From: Brachypodius melanocephalos
Lineage: Eukaryota > Chordata > Aves > Passeriformes > Pycnonotidae
Assembly: GCA_013398615.1 (NCBI GenBank)
Contig: VZSR01000029.1
Span: 372,001 to 436,000, forward strand
Direction: 5' to 3'
DNA length: 64,000 bases
Positions 39,031 through 51,962 of the stretch are shown here, one piece after another (position 1 is the stretch's first letter; every line of letters starts with the position of its first letter). The position numbers and the translations under genes are program-made. Below the pieces are notes generated by a model. It searched no databases. It saw only the letters and a list, made by a program, of their open reading frames with translations, and was not told where the DNA came from.

Positions 39031-42000
39031 CACATGGCTACACAGCACATCCAGCCTGTGATGTGTGTGAGCCATCAGGAAACATTTCCAAGGGCTTTTG
39101 CCTCACTGACAAGATCAAGCACTAGAGGAAAAGAAAGGAAAAACAAAGGGATGGACTGGGAAATGCCGCAAAGTCCCTATAGGAGAAGTGGCTGATAAAA
39201 TGCCCCCATGTATGTCACAGCACAGTTTTCGTGGCTAAGGGCTCTTCTCCTCCTTCTGCAGGATTACATGGACACCCCCTCCCTCATGGCTGCAGTGGGA
39301 CTAATCAGACAGCAAGGATTGCTGGAGTGAGTAAAGCTTGCAGACCTGAGCTGCCTGCTGAGTGCTGCCCACACTCCTGTTTATTCTTCCCAGCACTGAT
39401 CTGGGAGATGAGCAGAGCCCTGTTTTCCAGGGCTCTGAATCTTTTTGCAGCAGACAAAATGTTAATTTGAGCTGTGTCTTAGGACCTTGTGACCCACAAC
39501 ATGCTCTGGGGTGAAAGGTGCTTTGTTCCTTGTCCCAGTTTTGTCAGAGCCTCTGAGGGACGGGCAGCCAGATAATGGACACTGGTCCAGCAGTGTCAGC
39601 TGGACCTGGCGCTAATGACCAAACCCACATTTTGGTTTTAGCAGGTGGCAGGCTGGAGCAGCTCCTTTGCAATGTCCCAAATACTTTTTACAAACTGCTT
39701 GGTCAACTTCATGAGCTGAACTTCACCAGCTGTCCAGTGGTGCTTTGGATCAGGTCTAGTCCTCCACTGCTGGAGTGAGGGGATTAAGACCAAACATTTT
39801 ACAAGTAAGCGAGCAATGCCCTGCAGAGAGGTGTGCTGGATGCAGGAATCAGGACTCTGGCTTAGAATTATTGCTCATTGTTATCTACATGGTCGTATCT
39901 CATACAAACAGATGGGTTAGGAACCAGCAGTGCTTGCTGCCATAAAAGCAGAGCAAACTCCGAGCCAAGCCCTCAGGCAGCAGGGATCTCCAGGTATGGC
40001 ATCAGGCAGTCAGCATCAGCCTGGAGGGCATTACGGGAATCTTCAGGGCTGATTCAGCAAGTCACTGCTTACTGCTGACAGAGTGTACTGCCTGTGAACA
40101 TTTGTTTTATTAGTGACATTTCGTGTGAGACCAGTTCTGAAGACTGACATTTTGCAAAGTGTGCTGGTGGGTGACAAACACCAGTAGCTCCAGTTCTGTG
40201 CTGCTCAGAGGTGGTGTCACTGACCCTTGCAGCCTTCCTCTGCAATAGTCCAGACATGGGAGATCCCATTGCACTCCCAGCTCTGCCCCTCACCTCCAGG
40301 GTGGCACCAGAGTTGTGGTTCACCTTTGCCTAAAGAAAAGGCTTAAGAGCTGAGCGTTGTTTTTTCATAGTTAAGGTCTATGTAAGAGGGCCTTGCTGTA
40401 ATTTCAAAGTCATTAACATATCTTCTGTCACAGAGCTTAACAGGCAGACATCTTTCATCTGACTCACCCCTCTGTGTGGGGAGGTGAATGAGAGTTTGTA
40501 ACAAATAGCTTTTTAAAAGAATGAATAAGGTTCCTAGTTACCATAAGCTGCCTAAGAATTCTGAAGGATCTTATCTTTTTAATGAAAATTACTCTGGCTT
40601 AAATCTGCCAGCTTGGAGTTCATGCTGTCACATTTCAGGTTCCTTACCAACCTTTGCTCTTAGCATTCCAAGCTGGATTCACTATGGATCAAATTTGCTT
40701 GTTGAGAAGACTTTCATTTTTCAGTGTCACTGCCATTCCAGCTTCCCTCCAGGGAAATGAAGAGTGCAGTGCAATAGCTGCTGCGGAGATTGCTTGCTGG
40801 CAAGTACAGTTGGTGCTGAAGGGAGGTAGTATGTGGTCATGCTTCCTTAAGGCAGGAATAAGTAAAATTTGCAGCAGTTTTCCAGGAAAGGAAACGCTGG
40901 GTGCCTTTAGGAAGATTTCACTGTGATGATGCACAGCTGTGCTGCTCTTCCCAATTCCTGAGCTCTGCTGTTGGTTCTTCTCCTTCAGGCAGAACCAACA
41001 TTTTGCTGGTTCCTTCTTCTAGAGTAAGAGTGGGGAATAGGGTAGAGACTGGAAAGAGGATCCTTGGGAATTGTCCCCACATTTCATCCCCACATTAAAA
41101 AAACCCCCAACAAACAACAAAATGCCTTGACTTGACTGCTAGCCTGTATGTTTTAAGGTTAGGCCAGGATTCCTGATCAGGGCCTGATCTCTAACAGTTG
41201 TGATCACCTGCCTTTATCATCTGACACAAGCACAGGATGAGAGGGCAGTGGGGACATCTGTTCCCTAAAAGAAGGGGCAGGATTTGTTCCCAAGGTCAAG
41301 GGACCAGCTTGCCTCTTTGCCAGATTGGAAGCACAATCTTTCCAACCAGTTTGTCAGGTCAATTGTTTAGCAACCTGCTTTGTTTATGCTATAAAACCTG
41401 GCTCCTTCTTTCAATGTGGAGTGCCAGAGGGCACAAGAATAACAGAGTGAGCTGCTTTAAATCCTGTGCTTAAACTCCATCAGGCCTTAGAGATGTAAAG
41501 AGAAGTTTCTCTCTAGCTGATAGATTTATTCCCAGTCACATTCCTGTGACTCCAGTACAGGAAACAGCCTGGGCAAATGGGGCGGAATACAGCTCCTGGG
41601 ATGTGGCTGGAATAGCCAGAGCTCCAGAGCAAAGACCCAAACATGTCCTGCACCACTGGGTATTAAAGTCAGGCTGTCAGTAGGGCTTTAACTCCCTGCA
41701 GATCTTTCACCTGACATTGTCTTTAAATCCTTTTGGGCTCTAACAGAAACAAGGTGAATTAGGGGGAGATTTCCCTTGAAACCTGAGCTACAGAGTTTTG
41801 AAGATGTCAATGCTCACCTTGGGCTCAGCATCCTGTGGTGAGTCCCCTGCAGTTCAGTGAGCTGCTCCAGACCTGGAGGTCAGGAGGTTTCCTTTACTCA
41901 CAAGTACTGATGTAGCCAAAGACAAACCAAAAGTTCATGATTTATGCTTCAGTCTAGCTCTGACCTGTCCCAAAGTCTGGCAATTGCTGCCCTCACGGTT

Positions 42001-45000
42001 TCACTGCATTTCTCTCTTACTGTCGGTGTTTGCAAAAGGGCTCATAGCATATGATTCACTGAAAGAAGTGCTTCCCAAATTACCCAGTGCCAAATATTCT
42101 GGTTTGATCCAGCAAAGCTTTTCAGGTCACGATCAGCTTTAAGACTGTGAGTAGTTGCACTGAAATGCTCTGGATTACCCCAGTGCTGGTGTGGGGACAG
42201 AGGGCACAGCCTTGCAGGATCAAGCCCTTGGATATAGGGCCAGAGGCCATGTGCCGGAGGAAGGGAGAGGGGTCACTGCCAGCAGTCCTGTCACAGAGTA
42301 GCACCCTGGAATTTAGGGCAAAAGCACATTGGACTTTTTTGTTTGATGCCAATCTGCCTGAGTCCTCAAACTGTGTAAGCCAAGATCGACAGAGGAGGCT
42401 AAAACCTCTTAACACCAGTTTCTCTTCTTTGCTGACAGTGATGTCAGGCACAAAATCAAATTCTTTCTGGGTGTCAGGTAAGTCAAAGACTGCAGAGTGC
42501 CCCAGAAGGGGATTCTTGGGGATTTATGTTCCATCAGCAAGACGAATGATAATTAAAGCCTGAATATTTCTGCTAAGCTGGGGAACAAAAAAGAGCCGTC
42601 TTAATTCCTTAAATTCCTCATGCCAGGCTGTAAAATATATTCCATTCATGCCTGTGTCTTGTTGCTTGTTCTCTCTGTGTGTCTTTCTTTAGTATTCAGC
42701 CACCTGTTTGTAAGCAGTGTCCTGCAGGTTCTCAGGGTGCTTTCCTCCCCGCTCTCCCTGCCCTTGGACGTGCTGCTTTGACACTGAGGCCTCCTTGTCT
42801 ATGGCAGACAGTCCATCAGAGCTCCCTGGCCTGCCTCGCTCCCATAACTTCATTCTTGGAAAGTTTCTGAGTTTCCCGGGTGATAAAACACGAGCAACAT
42901 TTGCTCTGACCGGAATCATTTCTGAAGGCATTGAGCCCTGTTTTGTTATGAAGGTTAGTCAGGGTGGGTGGTGGGGCATGAGAATTCCCAGTGATGGCAA
43001 TTCCTGACAAGTGTCAGAAAGTCGCTGCCTGCACCTTTCACGCTGCAGGATTGTTTTGATTAGTTTTTTAGTGCATGCTGAAAAGTACGTGTGACAAGCT
43101 GAGGGTGAGAGACGCCAGCAGAACAAATCAGCACGTTACAAGATTGTCTGCCATGGCTTAGTCCCAGCTCTCACCAAAAGGGAAAAAAAAAAAAGAAAAA
43201 AAAAAAAAAAAAAGAGGGAAGGGAAAAAAACCTCAAGCCCCAGCTCTGTATATACAGCAGCTATCAAACTGTCACGGATCACCACTGCTACAGCCGGGGT
43301 TAAAATAATATAATAGCAGAGTGTTTGCTGGTCTTGTATAAACCTCCTGTTATTCACTGGAGACCAAACTCATGAATCAAGAGGACAGTGTTTAAGACTG
43401 TTAAAAAAACTATAAAATGACAAAAAACCCCACACAGTAAATAGCTCTGGAATGCTGTGGGTTGACTGTGGGATTATTTTTTTTTCTTTGTTCTGCATTA
43501 TCTATCCCCTTAAAATTAATACCGTCTGCATGATGGGTGGGTTGGGGCTTAGAGAGACTTACAGAGCAAGTTCACTACCAGTTCTAAATTACTGTGGAGT
43601 CTGATTTTGTTCTCATTTACTCTCGAGTACATGGGAAATGATTGTTTCCCTTGATGCAGTATATGCAGGGCATAATAAAACCTTGAGTGTCTGGCCTTTG
43701 AAAAAAGAGAGACCTAGGCCACTCCAAATAGTCTCAGTCAATTTATTTAGTTTTTACTAAATTTCTCGTGGTGATGACATGCTGCATCTCTGCTCCCAGC
43801 CCAGCTCACAAGACCAGCATCACTTCTGGCAGAAATGAAAAAGCTTCAGGTTTGAACTTCGGAAATACTCAGTCACATGTCCAGCCCTACAACATTTCCA
43901 TCCTGAGGGGTGTTGCCTCACCAAACCTGGTAACTGAGCAACCTTGCACAGGAATGCTGTGGTGTCAGTTCCCAGATCCACAGCAGAGGTTGGGTGGCAC
44001 TGGTTTTCCTCATGAAAATAATCATCATTTTCTGCTCAAAACAAAGCATTGACTTTTTAGCTTGAAATTTCATTTCCTCTTAGAAGCATGAAATCTTAGG
44101 AACAGGACCATTTAGCAGCCAGACACCCATCATGCACACTGACATGGCCTTTCCTGAACCTTCCCAGCACATTGGCAACTCCTGCCAGCATGGCTGAAGG
44201 TCATTCTGCAGCATCTCTGCCATGAGGAAACAGGAAGGTCATAGCTAATACTGTGCCAAATTAACAGACAGGGTTTTAATTCAACACCTGTTATGGATGA
44301 ATACTTGCATAAGGAATCCCAGGCCTGCTTTAAGCAAGACCCCTAGGCATGCACTTCAGGCTAACTTAAGTACAAGTGCTTCCTTGTGTTGTGTCTTGGA
44401 AGTGATGAATGCTAAGTTGCCTTCATGCCCTCTTTTCAGAAATCATATTGCCTTCAAAGAATGGGAATTGTACTGTGCTGCTGGTGGAAGGAGGTGGAAT
44501 GCTAGATGGGAATCTTTGTGCCCTTTCACAACATGAAGGGAAAAGACGGTTTTTCATCTGAGCAAACTATACTTTGCATGTATGTTTACTGAGTGAGAAG
44601 TTGTATTATAAGGATGTTAATTTTTCTTTATCAATATGGAGAGCCCATCCAGCAAAGCATGTTGTGAAGTTTTAACAAGGTCCTGGTTGGCATCCACGGG
44701 GATCTTTAATCCAGGCTGTAGGTGCTTTCAGCATTAGCAGCTTCGGAGATGTATCCAGGGAGGAGGGAAAAACTATACCAGGCTAATTTGAGAGAGCAGC
44801 TGCCTACCTGGCAGTCTAGGGACCACGTGTAATTAAAAGCATTACTATCTCCAGCACAAGGTTTATAGATCTGTCCTGGCTGTCTGTAATTAGAGATGTG
44901 GAGTGAATATATTGGTTTGGGAGTGGGATTATTGTATTTCCTCGTTTCTGGTCCTCCTGTTTTATGGTGACATGTTCTCAGGGACACGCGGAGGAGTTCA

Positions 45001-45958
45001 GCATCCGAAGTGATCCCGGAGGGAGCAGGTTGAAGATCAAAGAGGGAGCACTGCCCTGCTGCATGTGTACCCTTTAAAGAAAGCATGCTGGGTTTCAGCA
45101 CATGGTTAACGAAGCTGGAGGTATCCTGATCTCCTGTTACTGATCCAGTGAGGAGACACAGCCTCCTTGCATGGGCATGGGAAAATAGCCATAAATTTAG
45201 CAAACACACCCTGTACCAGGGTGCTGGAGCTGAACCTGTGATGTGCCTTCATTTTGCTTAACCCTGTTTGCCATCCCAACCCTGACTCACGAGCTTTTCA
45301 GCAAAAGGGATCCCTATCTTTTTTCCTGCTTTTCCAAAACTGTGTGAATGGCCAAGACATGGACTCTTTGAAGTCAGTGGGGGCTGCAGACTGCTCTGTG
45401 CTTTGGAAACTCTTTTAAAAGATCTTTATCTACAAATTTAGCAGTGCTTCAGCTTCGCTATCCGCATTACAGGTCAAGTAATTCCTGCTTCCTCCAGGAT
45501 CGGAAATGCCCTTATTTAACTTAATGTGGATGGGTACAAGGTACGCCTAAGTGAGGCATTGTCTTTCAGAATATAACAAGGTATGAAATCCTTTTAATAC
45601 ATATTTTAATGTACCTTCTATGAGACAATTAGTGGTTTATTTCATAGGATGGCACCAAATATGCCCAAAAAGGTTATCCTGTGTGATTCTGTTAGGTGAC
45701 CTTTTCTCTAAGGATTCCCTTGTCTGCCTTTCTCTGTGTTTCTTGTGGTTTTTCTCATTTATTCTGGTGTTTCCTTATTAATTTCATCCTACTGCTCCTT
45801 TTTCGTCCCTTTCCCCCTGGGCAGAGGAGAAGAAGCAGCAGAGCAGGAGGAGAGGGATACGTGTGACACCGGCTTTTCCCCAGTCAGCCCTGCAGTATCA
45901 CTCCACACCAGGAAGCACAGGTCTTTCCCAGGACTGGTTCTTATTGCTGGAGGAGGAA
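39031..45958. other. Intronic stretch without genes
   Basis: No exon is recognisable here. The open frame of 167 codons on the - strand at 44706-45209 and others have no known domain. The homopurine tract at 43176 is the only structured element noticed. Confidence 0.65.
43176..43230 (+). repeat. 55-base homopurine tract with A12 and A18 runs
   Basis: All bases from 43176 to 43230 are A or G, including A12 (43183-43194) and A18 (43196-43213). Such tracts exclude nucleosomes and are prone to length variation. No retroposon body is recognisable next to it. Confidence 0.85.
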
Positions 45959-46003
45959 AGGCAGTGCCTGAAGAGGCAGTGTCTGAAGAGGCAGTGTCTG
46001 GGC
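45959..46003 (+). repeat. Three tandem copies of a 15-mer
   Basis: AGGCAGTGCCTGAAG is followed by AGGCAGTGTCTGAAG and AGGCAGTGTCTGGGC, a small minisatellite of three units with one to three differences. The array is in frame with an open frame at 45736-46041, but that frame has no other sign of being coding. It is likely a neutral slippage product. Confidence 0.85.
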
Positions 46004-46212
46004 CAGGAGAGATCAGGATTGTTACCCAACCATGGTCCTGACGTAAGGGCTAGGCTGAGAGCACCCTTAGGTGTGGTTGTGAAACTGGCAATAAAATTTG
46101 TTTCTGAGCTCTCTTCATGGGTGTTGGAGATCACACAGGGAACTGATCGAAACCAGGAATGGAGAACCACTGGCATTGCCTTGGCTTCATTCTATTGTCA
46201 TTTCTCAAGGAG

Positions 46213-46269
46213 CTGTAACTCCTATTCCAGCATCCATCCACTGTGATGCTGGAATAGGAGCTTTTACAG
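46213..46269. repeat. Near-perfect inverted repeat (57-base hairpin)
   Basis: The left arm CTCCTATTCCAGCATC (46219-46234) is the exact reverse complement of the right arm at 46245-46260, with a 10-base loop between them. Pairing continues outward: CTGTAA at 46213-46218 pairs with TTACAG at 46264-46269 after a 3-base bulge (CTT, 46261-46263). That gives 22 base pairs in all. The fold resembles a short pre-miRNA or a palindrome born by templated replication. No terminal repeats or target duplication suggest a transposon. It is unclear whether it is transcribed as a separate RNA. Confidence 0.85.
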
Positions 46270-46619
46270 TTCTAAGATCATTTCAGGCTCTGGATAAAGT
46301 GTCAGATGAGGCTGGGCTAAGCCATCACTCCTTTATGCAAGCCTTTGAGGCAGCAGTGATGCGTTGGAGCTTGGACAATTCAGGATCACTAAAACACAGG
46401 GTCCTGCCTTAGCTTCAGAGCGATGGCAGTGTTTTTCTGGGAGTTAACAACAAGGCACCTTCTCCCTCCTGCATCCGTTCTGCTGTTCCTGCCCCGGTTT
46501 AGTCACCTGGCTCTGCTGCGCTCATCTCATCAGCTTGGTGCCTGCAGCAAGGGCAATTATTCCAAAGCCATGGCTGGCTGGCCGCTGGCAAGCGCAGCTC
46601 TGTCATTAATCCTGCCTGC

Positions 46620-46880
46620 CTGTTAAAAGGGTGAGCGGGGCTGGCTCCTTCCCTTCCTGCCCCTGTGCTGGCTCCTCATGCGCTGCCTCACCCTGCCCGG
46701 CACCATCTGCAGCGCTGCTGCAGGAGGCTGGGAGCGGGCTCCCGGCAGCGCTCCCCATGCAGCCCCACCTGCACGCCCTGAAGAAGGTCCTGGCCCTCTG
46801 GAGCGCGTCCCAACGGTGTGTACACGGCTACACAGGATCGGGGACCTTGGTGTGGCACACCCGACCTGGGCACCGGGGCC
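46620..46880. promoter_or_regulatory. GC-rich, moderately CpG-rich block
   Basis: About 15 CpGs fall in some 245 bases, with local GC content clearly above the flanks. Overlapping open frames on both strands (for example + 46631-47074 and - 46688-47089) are a by-product of low stop density in GC-rich DNA and show no known domain. A regulatory role is possible but supported only by composition. Confidence 0.3.
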
Positions 46881-49800
46881 TTTTGCTTCCTCACCTGTTG
46901 GGAAAACTTCAGCTCCCTTTGGCCACAATGGAGAGCAATGCACTGCTGCTCGTTTTGGCTGCCTGCTTTGCTGAGGGATGGGATGCTCGGACACTTGGTG
47001 AGCTGGGACGCCACATTTGCTCTCACCTCTCTTCCACTCTGGTGTTGTTTGCTTTCAGACGTGAACCTGTATGATGAGCACAGCTGCATCTGTTGTGCTG
47101 ACGCATTCAGCTGGGCACAGGAGATGGCATTTAGCTATGATGCAGTGCCAGCCTGCCCCTGCCTGGGCATGCTGCTGATAGCGGGCTGCTCTGCTGGCTG
47201 CTTTGTGTTGTGCTCTGGGTGGGCTCCATATTGTGAGAATCTGTCTTTCTGATGTTTAGATGATGACAGGCTGATCAGAACAGCATCATATCACCTGGGA
47301 GGTTAATCACAGGTGGCACTGTGTCGCTCCGACAAGTCCTGCCTTTGCGCAGTTTGTGTGCTTGGTCACCATCCCTATCGAGTGCATGGTGTTTGCTCCA
47401 TTTCTGCTGGTGTGTTTGTCCAGGGCTGGGGGTGAGATTCAGGAGTTAGCTGAAGTACAAAAGACTGCAGAGAGATCTGTTCTCCAGACCTAACACTGAA
47501 TTTTCAATCCCTTTGATCCAATTGTAGGAAACAACTTATTTGCCTTTGCATGGGTGCATAAATAACTGTGGTGGCACTGAGGATTTTCACCCAACAGGAG
47601 TTAGGGCCTAATGATAGATACCAGGTGTGGAGCAGCCTTGTTTTATAGCAACAGAGGATCTTATAATTTAATCTTGACCTTACGAAAATTACAGGACACC
47701 TTCCTTTTCTGCCAGGGCACCGTGCCTGCCAGTGGCACCGTACTTAGTGCAAATTGCTCCGGGGTTTTGGCAGGGTGGCCTCTCTCCTTTAGAGAAGATT
47801 GAGGGCACAGGCTTGTTTTCAGCCATTAAATGATGCCTCTTTCAGAGCTTTGTTGTCACGTAGTCTTGAATTACTGTGCAATTCCTGAAAACGTAATTGT
47901 TCAAGTGATTACTTTCCTTGCAGACCAAATATTTGGGAATCAAGATATACCTGGCCTGACTTTTCAAAAGTACTATCCATGACAATCCCAAAGAAATTAT
48001 CTGAGCTGCAGTTTAGACATACTTATATCGAGGTGTTTTTACTTATATGTCTAAGATTTTAGTTTTTACCTGTTTTACCCAGCTCTAGGTTATGTCATTC
48101 TCTACCACTTGGAGAATCAAGTGTTTCTCTTTTGCTATTTACTCGATAAGTGTTAAGTGCAAATTCCTTGAGTTGGCCTCTTCCAATGTAAATAAACCAG
48201 AATTTGTTTTAGTGATGGAAGCTAACAAGGGTTTCATTGACGTCAGCACAGGGTGATCAACATCTTGTTATCACAGCACCAGAGTTATGATGTGGAGTGG
48301 CTCCCTGGGCTTTTCCCTCTGCCACAGCTGCCGGACCACGAGGCTGGATACCAGGTGGGAAATGGCCAGTTCCAAAAATGCCATTGCAAAACTTCTGGAA
48401 AACATGGATGGAACTGCTGCATGTAAGCAGGCAGAAAGGTTTTTGAGACCAGTTGACTTGCAGATAGTGACTTTATTCCTACAGAGGAAGCAAAATTTTA
48501 TCCAGCTGTAAAAGGGAATTCAGGCACCTAAACATTCAGTTGGCAGGTTTTGAAAGTTAGAAAAAGAAAGGTTAATTTAAGTGTGCCTTTACACATCTGG
48601 TAGGTGCAGCTCTCATCGCAGGAAGGCGTTGGTGAGGTGTCTCTTTGAGGATTAATGACAGGGCAGAGCAGAGAGAGAGTCATGGTTGTGTGGAACAGCC
48701 CCATGTCCTCAGAGCAGGTACAAACAGAACTACAGCTGTGCCTGACACAGGCTTTACCACAGGCTGCTTCCTGGGTGACACAATTAGGCAACTCACAGGC
48801 TTCTGGGTCTTGGGAGATACTTCAGTGAGCTCAGCCTGTTCTAAGACACGGCTTGGAGATCTTCCTAAGGCATCTCATAGGATAACAAACCAATTTCTTT
48901 CATCAGCATCTTGACTCAGATGTCTCAGATCGAGTTCCTTGCTGGGTGGGAGCAGAGTTGTCAGTGGTTCTCTGCAGCTCCCAGTGCTAAATGATTGTCA
49001 TTTGAGGCTCCTTTTTTGCCTTTGTTGGTTTGCATAGTTCCTACTTCTTAAACAGCATGTGCAAGAAATGGAATTTTTCTTCTTACCAACACTTTGGAAT
49101 GATAACTACACTTATCCCAAGTGTATTTTAGATCCATGTATATTGAATTTGGACCAGCCTCAGGCATTTTCTTTCCCAATTGATCAAATAATATTCTTCC
49201 TTTCAGGAAACAAATTCCAGTTGCCTTGAGCTCTTTTCACAAAGGCAGAGTCCATGTACATGAGGGAGTTCTTATTGAGAACAGTTCGACAGTACTAGAC
49301 CAGAATCAGAAACTTCCTCATATTTTTGAAGCATTTTTCTTCATTTTTCCTCACAGCATTCAAAACTTTTATCTCTACTTTTGGGCCATATTTTCTCTGG
49401 TGAGCCCGCTTTTCTCTCCTGGTTTCCCTGAACTCTGTCAGTAATTCAGTGTAAACCGCCCCTCATTGCAACAGCGATTCTCAAGTGGCAGCAGCTCTCA
49501 TGAATTGCTGAGCTGCTGCCTGGCACACAGGAATGCAACCAAAACCTCCACTCGTTTCTTAAACCTTTATCAACCCATTAAAGCAGAAGTGAGCACTGAC
49601 CTAGAAATGCGGCAGCTGCAGCTCTGGCCATGGCTGAGGAGCCTCTTGGTGACCTACTTTGTCCCAGCCCGGAGCATCCTGCTGCACAAGGGTGGGTCCT
49701 TCCCAGGAAACTCATCAACAAATGCCTCTTGCTGCTGAGGTTTCAGGGGAGGCTGCAACTGAAGGGGTTAAACAGCAGGAACGGTGAGATTCCTTTTTAG

Positions 49801-51742
49801 GAACCTTCCTGAAGCCCTCCTTTTTTACACCCAGCTGTTAGCCTGACCTTATCTCTGTAGTTACAGTGAGATACCTTGGCCATGCACTTAGGAAGCCCCT
49901 GAAGGAATTGCCCAATGTAACCAGCACAGACCAGATCAGAGAACTCTCTCCTCTGACTTTATTTTGGCTTAATTACCTTTCTTTGCTTTCCCATTTTGGT
50001 TTGTGTAGAGCAACAGTGACATCCATTGGCTTATTAGGTGAATCCAAAGTCCTTTACACACGCTGTGTATTTACTCAAGGTGGAGGGCTGGACCAGAGTG
50101 TGTCTGAGAGATTATAAAATGCTGAATTCTTGAAATAATTGTTAGCACTGCAGAACCAACCCAGGTAGGGAAAAGTCAGAGCAAATTTGCTTCAGCTTAC
50201 TCACTCATGATAATGACTAAAATGTAAATTGCTACAATAAAAGTCTGTTCTGTTTTAAAACTGCATCCTTTCTGGAGGACAAGAGGGCTTAGAAAAAGAA
50301 GAAAATTAGTAGAGGTTGTGGGGGAGGAACTGACAGCCAGAGAGTTGTGAAAAAACCCAGTGAATGAAAGACTGAAAAAGAAACAAAACAAAACAAATCA
50401 TTCATGTGAAAGACTGATCTGGAGGATTCTCATTGCATTCCAAAAAAAACCCCACAAAAACAGTTCAATTTATTTTTAACCCCATGAATGAATCAGTAGA
50501 GGTTTCCTGCAGGTGTTTCATTGAACAGAACCAGTGTCTGCAGTCAATTTTTGACCAGCTGTAGTTAATTCCATTCTAAGGTCCAGCGCCTTGACCTGGC
50601 AGGGAGTCCCTCTGAGAAGGAGGATTGAACTCCGAGCCCATTGGCCCAATTTTGTCACTCCACAGCCCAGCCAGGCTCCTGGGGGTTGTGTCTGCAGCCA
50701 GGTGCAGCTCATCCTTGTGACTGGGACACCTGGGACTTGCACAGGCTGCACAGGGATTTTCCCTTCCTGCTCCACCAGAGAGAGAGGAGAAAGGGAGTTA
50801 TGGTGATTGACACCGTCTGATTTGGAGTCTGGCTCATGGCTCTTGATTAGAAATGCAATTGTAAGTGCTGTGCAGAGCAGTCATAACTGAGGGGAGCTAC
50901 AGGTGCTCAGCAAAATGTTTTCCATTCCATTCAGCAGCTTTGGAGCAGGCATCATGTCCACAGCACCTTTTATTTAGATTTTCATTTGCAGTGGGAGAGC
51001 CCATGAAACATTCCCACCTGATGCTCAGTGTACTGGGGAATTTCAGACTTCCCTTTGTGGATATGTGCACAACAGAGCAGAGGGAAAGTTCATTAAGAAG
51101 CTTTGCCTCTTATCCCTCCAGACTCCAACATGCTGGAAATGCTTTCATCCAGTTTATGATATTTTAGCCCTTAAAGTCTCTCTGCTTTATCTTCATATCT
51201 CATTGCTTGCCTTTAGCTGCCTCACAGCTTGAAAGTGTTTCTTCTTGATATTTCAGTGACACCTCAGTCCAGCCAGTAGTCTCCCTTTGGAGACCCTCTC
51301 TTCTCCCTGCCTGCCTTTGGAGACTCCTCTGTGGAGATTTGTTGATGCCTTCCTTGCTTTCCCTCCTCCCTGTGAAGTGCTTCTGTGCCTCTCCATGGCT
51401 GCATGTCTGCAGCCAGTGCCAGGGCACTGTTGCTGTGCTTTCATGGACTGAGAGTAGAGCACATAATTTCTTATTTTTTTATCTCTTGTAGTCATTCTCT
51501 GTCTGCTCTCTCTCACATCTGCATTGCAGGTTAGCTCCACACAGCATTTGGGTTTGCAGGGCCTGATCTTCCCAAGGCATTACCAAACGCTGGAATTCCC
51601 CTGGGTGTTGACTTTTTGGTGCCTGTTGAGCTCCTTTTCTCATTCCTGCAGTGTGTGGTTTCACGGGGAGTGGCTGGCTGTCGGCTCAAGTTCCTTTGAC
51701 TATCCTGTGTATACATTTTCCATGATCAGAGAGGGAGGCCGG

Positions 51743-51780
51743 CGGATAAAATCCCGCTGTTTGCGGATAACAACGGATAA
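51743..51780 (+). promoter_or_regulatory. Three CGGATAA motifs at helical spacing
   Basis: CGGATAA occurs at 51743-51749, 51764-51770 and 51774-51780, all in the same orientation. The start-to-start spacings are 21 and 10 bases, about two turns and one turn of DNA, so the copies would face the same side. The last copy overlaps CAACGG (51772-51777), a match to the MYB consensus YAAC(G/T)G. The motif is not a strict GATA-factor site (WGATAR). A small enhancer is possible but unproven. Confidence 0.35.
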
Positions 51781-51949
51781 CATTGCTGTGCTAACAGACA
51801 TTTGCATGGGCGATATGAAAACAGCCCCATTCATACCCTCCTGTGATGGTGCTGAGTCTGACAGCTGCTTTGAAATTTGAGGTGAGATGTTGCTCGATTG
51901 CATAAGTCACCGGCTTTGCCACGGCTTCCCACAGGTGCACTGGGCTTAC

Positions 51950-51962
51950 CTCCCCCTGGTGA
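51950..51962 (-). promoter_or_regulatory. CTCF-like core motif
   Basis: On the - strand TCACCAGGGGGAG agrees at 11 of 13 positions with the CTCF core consensus CCASYAGRKGGCR as I recall it. Weaker matches are at 25634-25646 (+) and near 55730 (-). A single motif match is common by chance in 64 kb. Confidence 0.3.

Noticed and set aside
46631..47089. Overlapping GC-rich open frames of 123-147 codons on both strands
   Set aside because: GC-rich sequence has few stops. The translations have no recognisable motif and no splice-bounded structure.
51738..51785. GATA-factor binding cluster
   Set aside because: The repeated word is GGATAA, which lacks the A or T required before GATA in the WGATAR consensus. 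Only the spacing pattern is kept as an observation.
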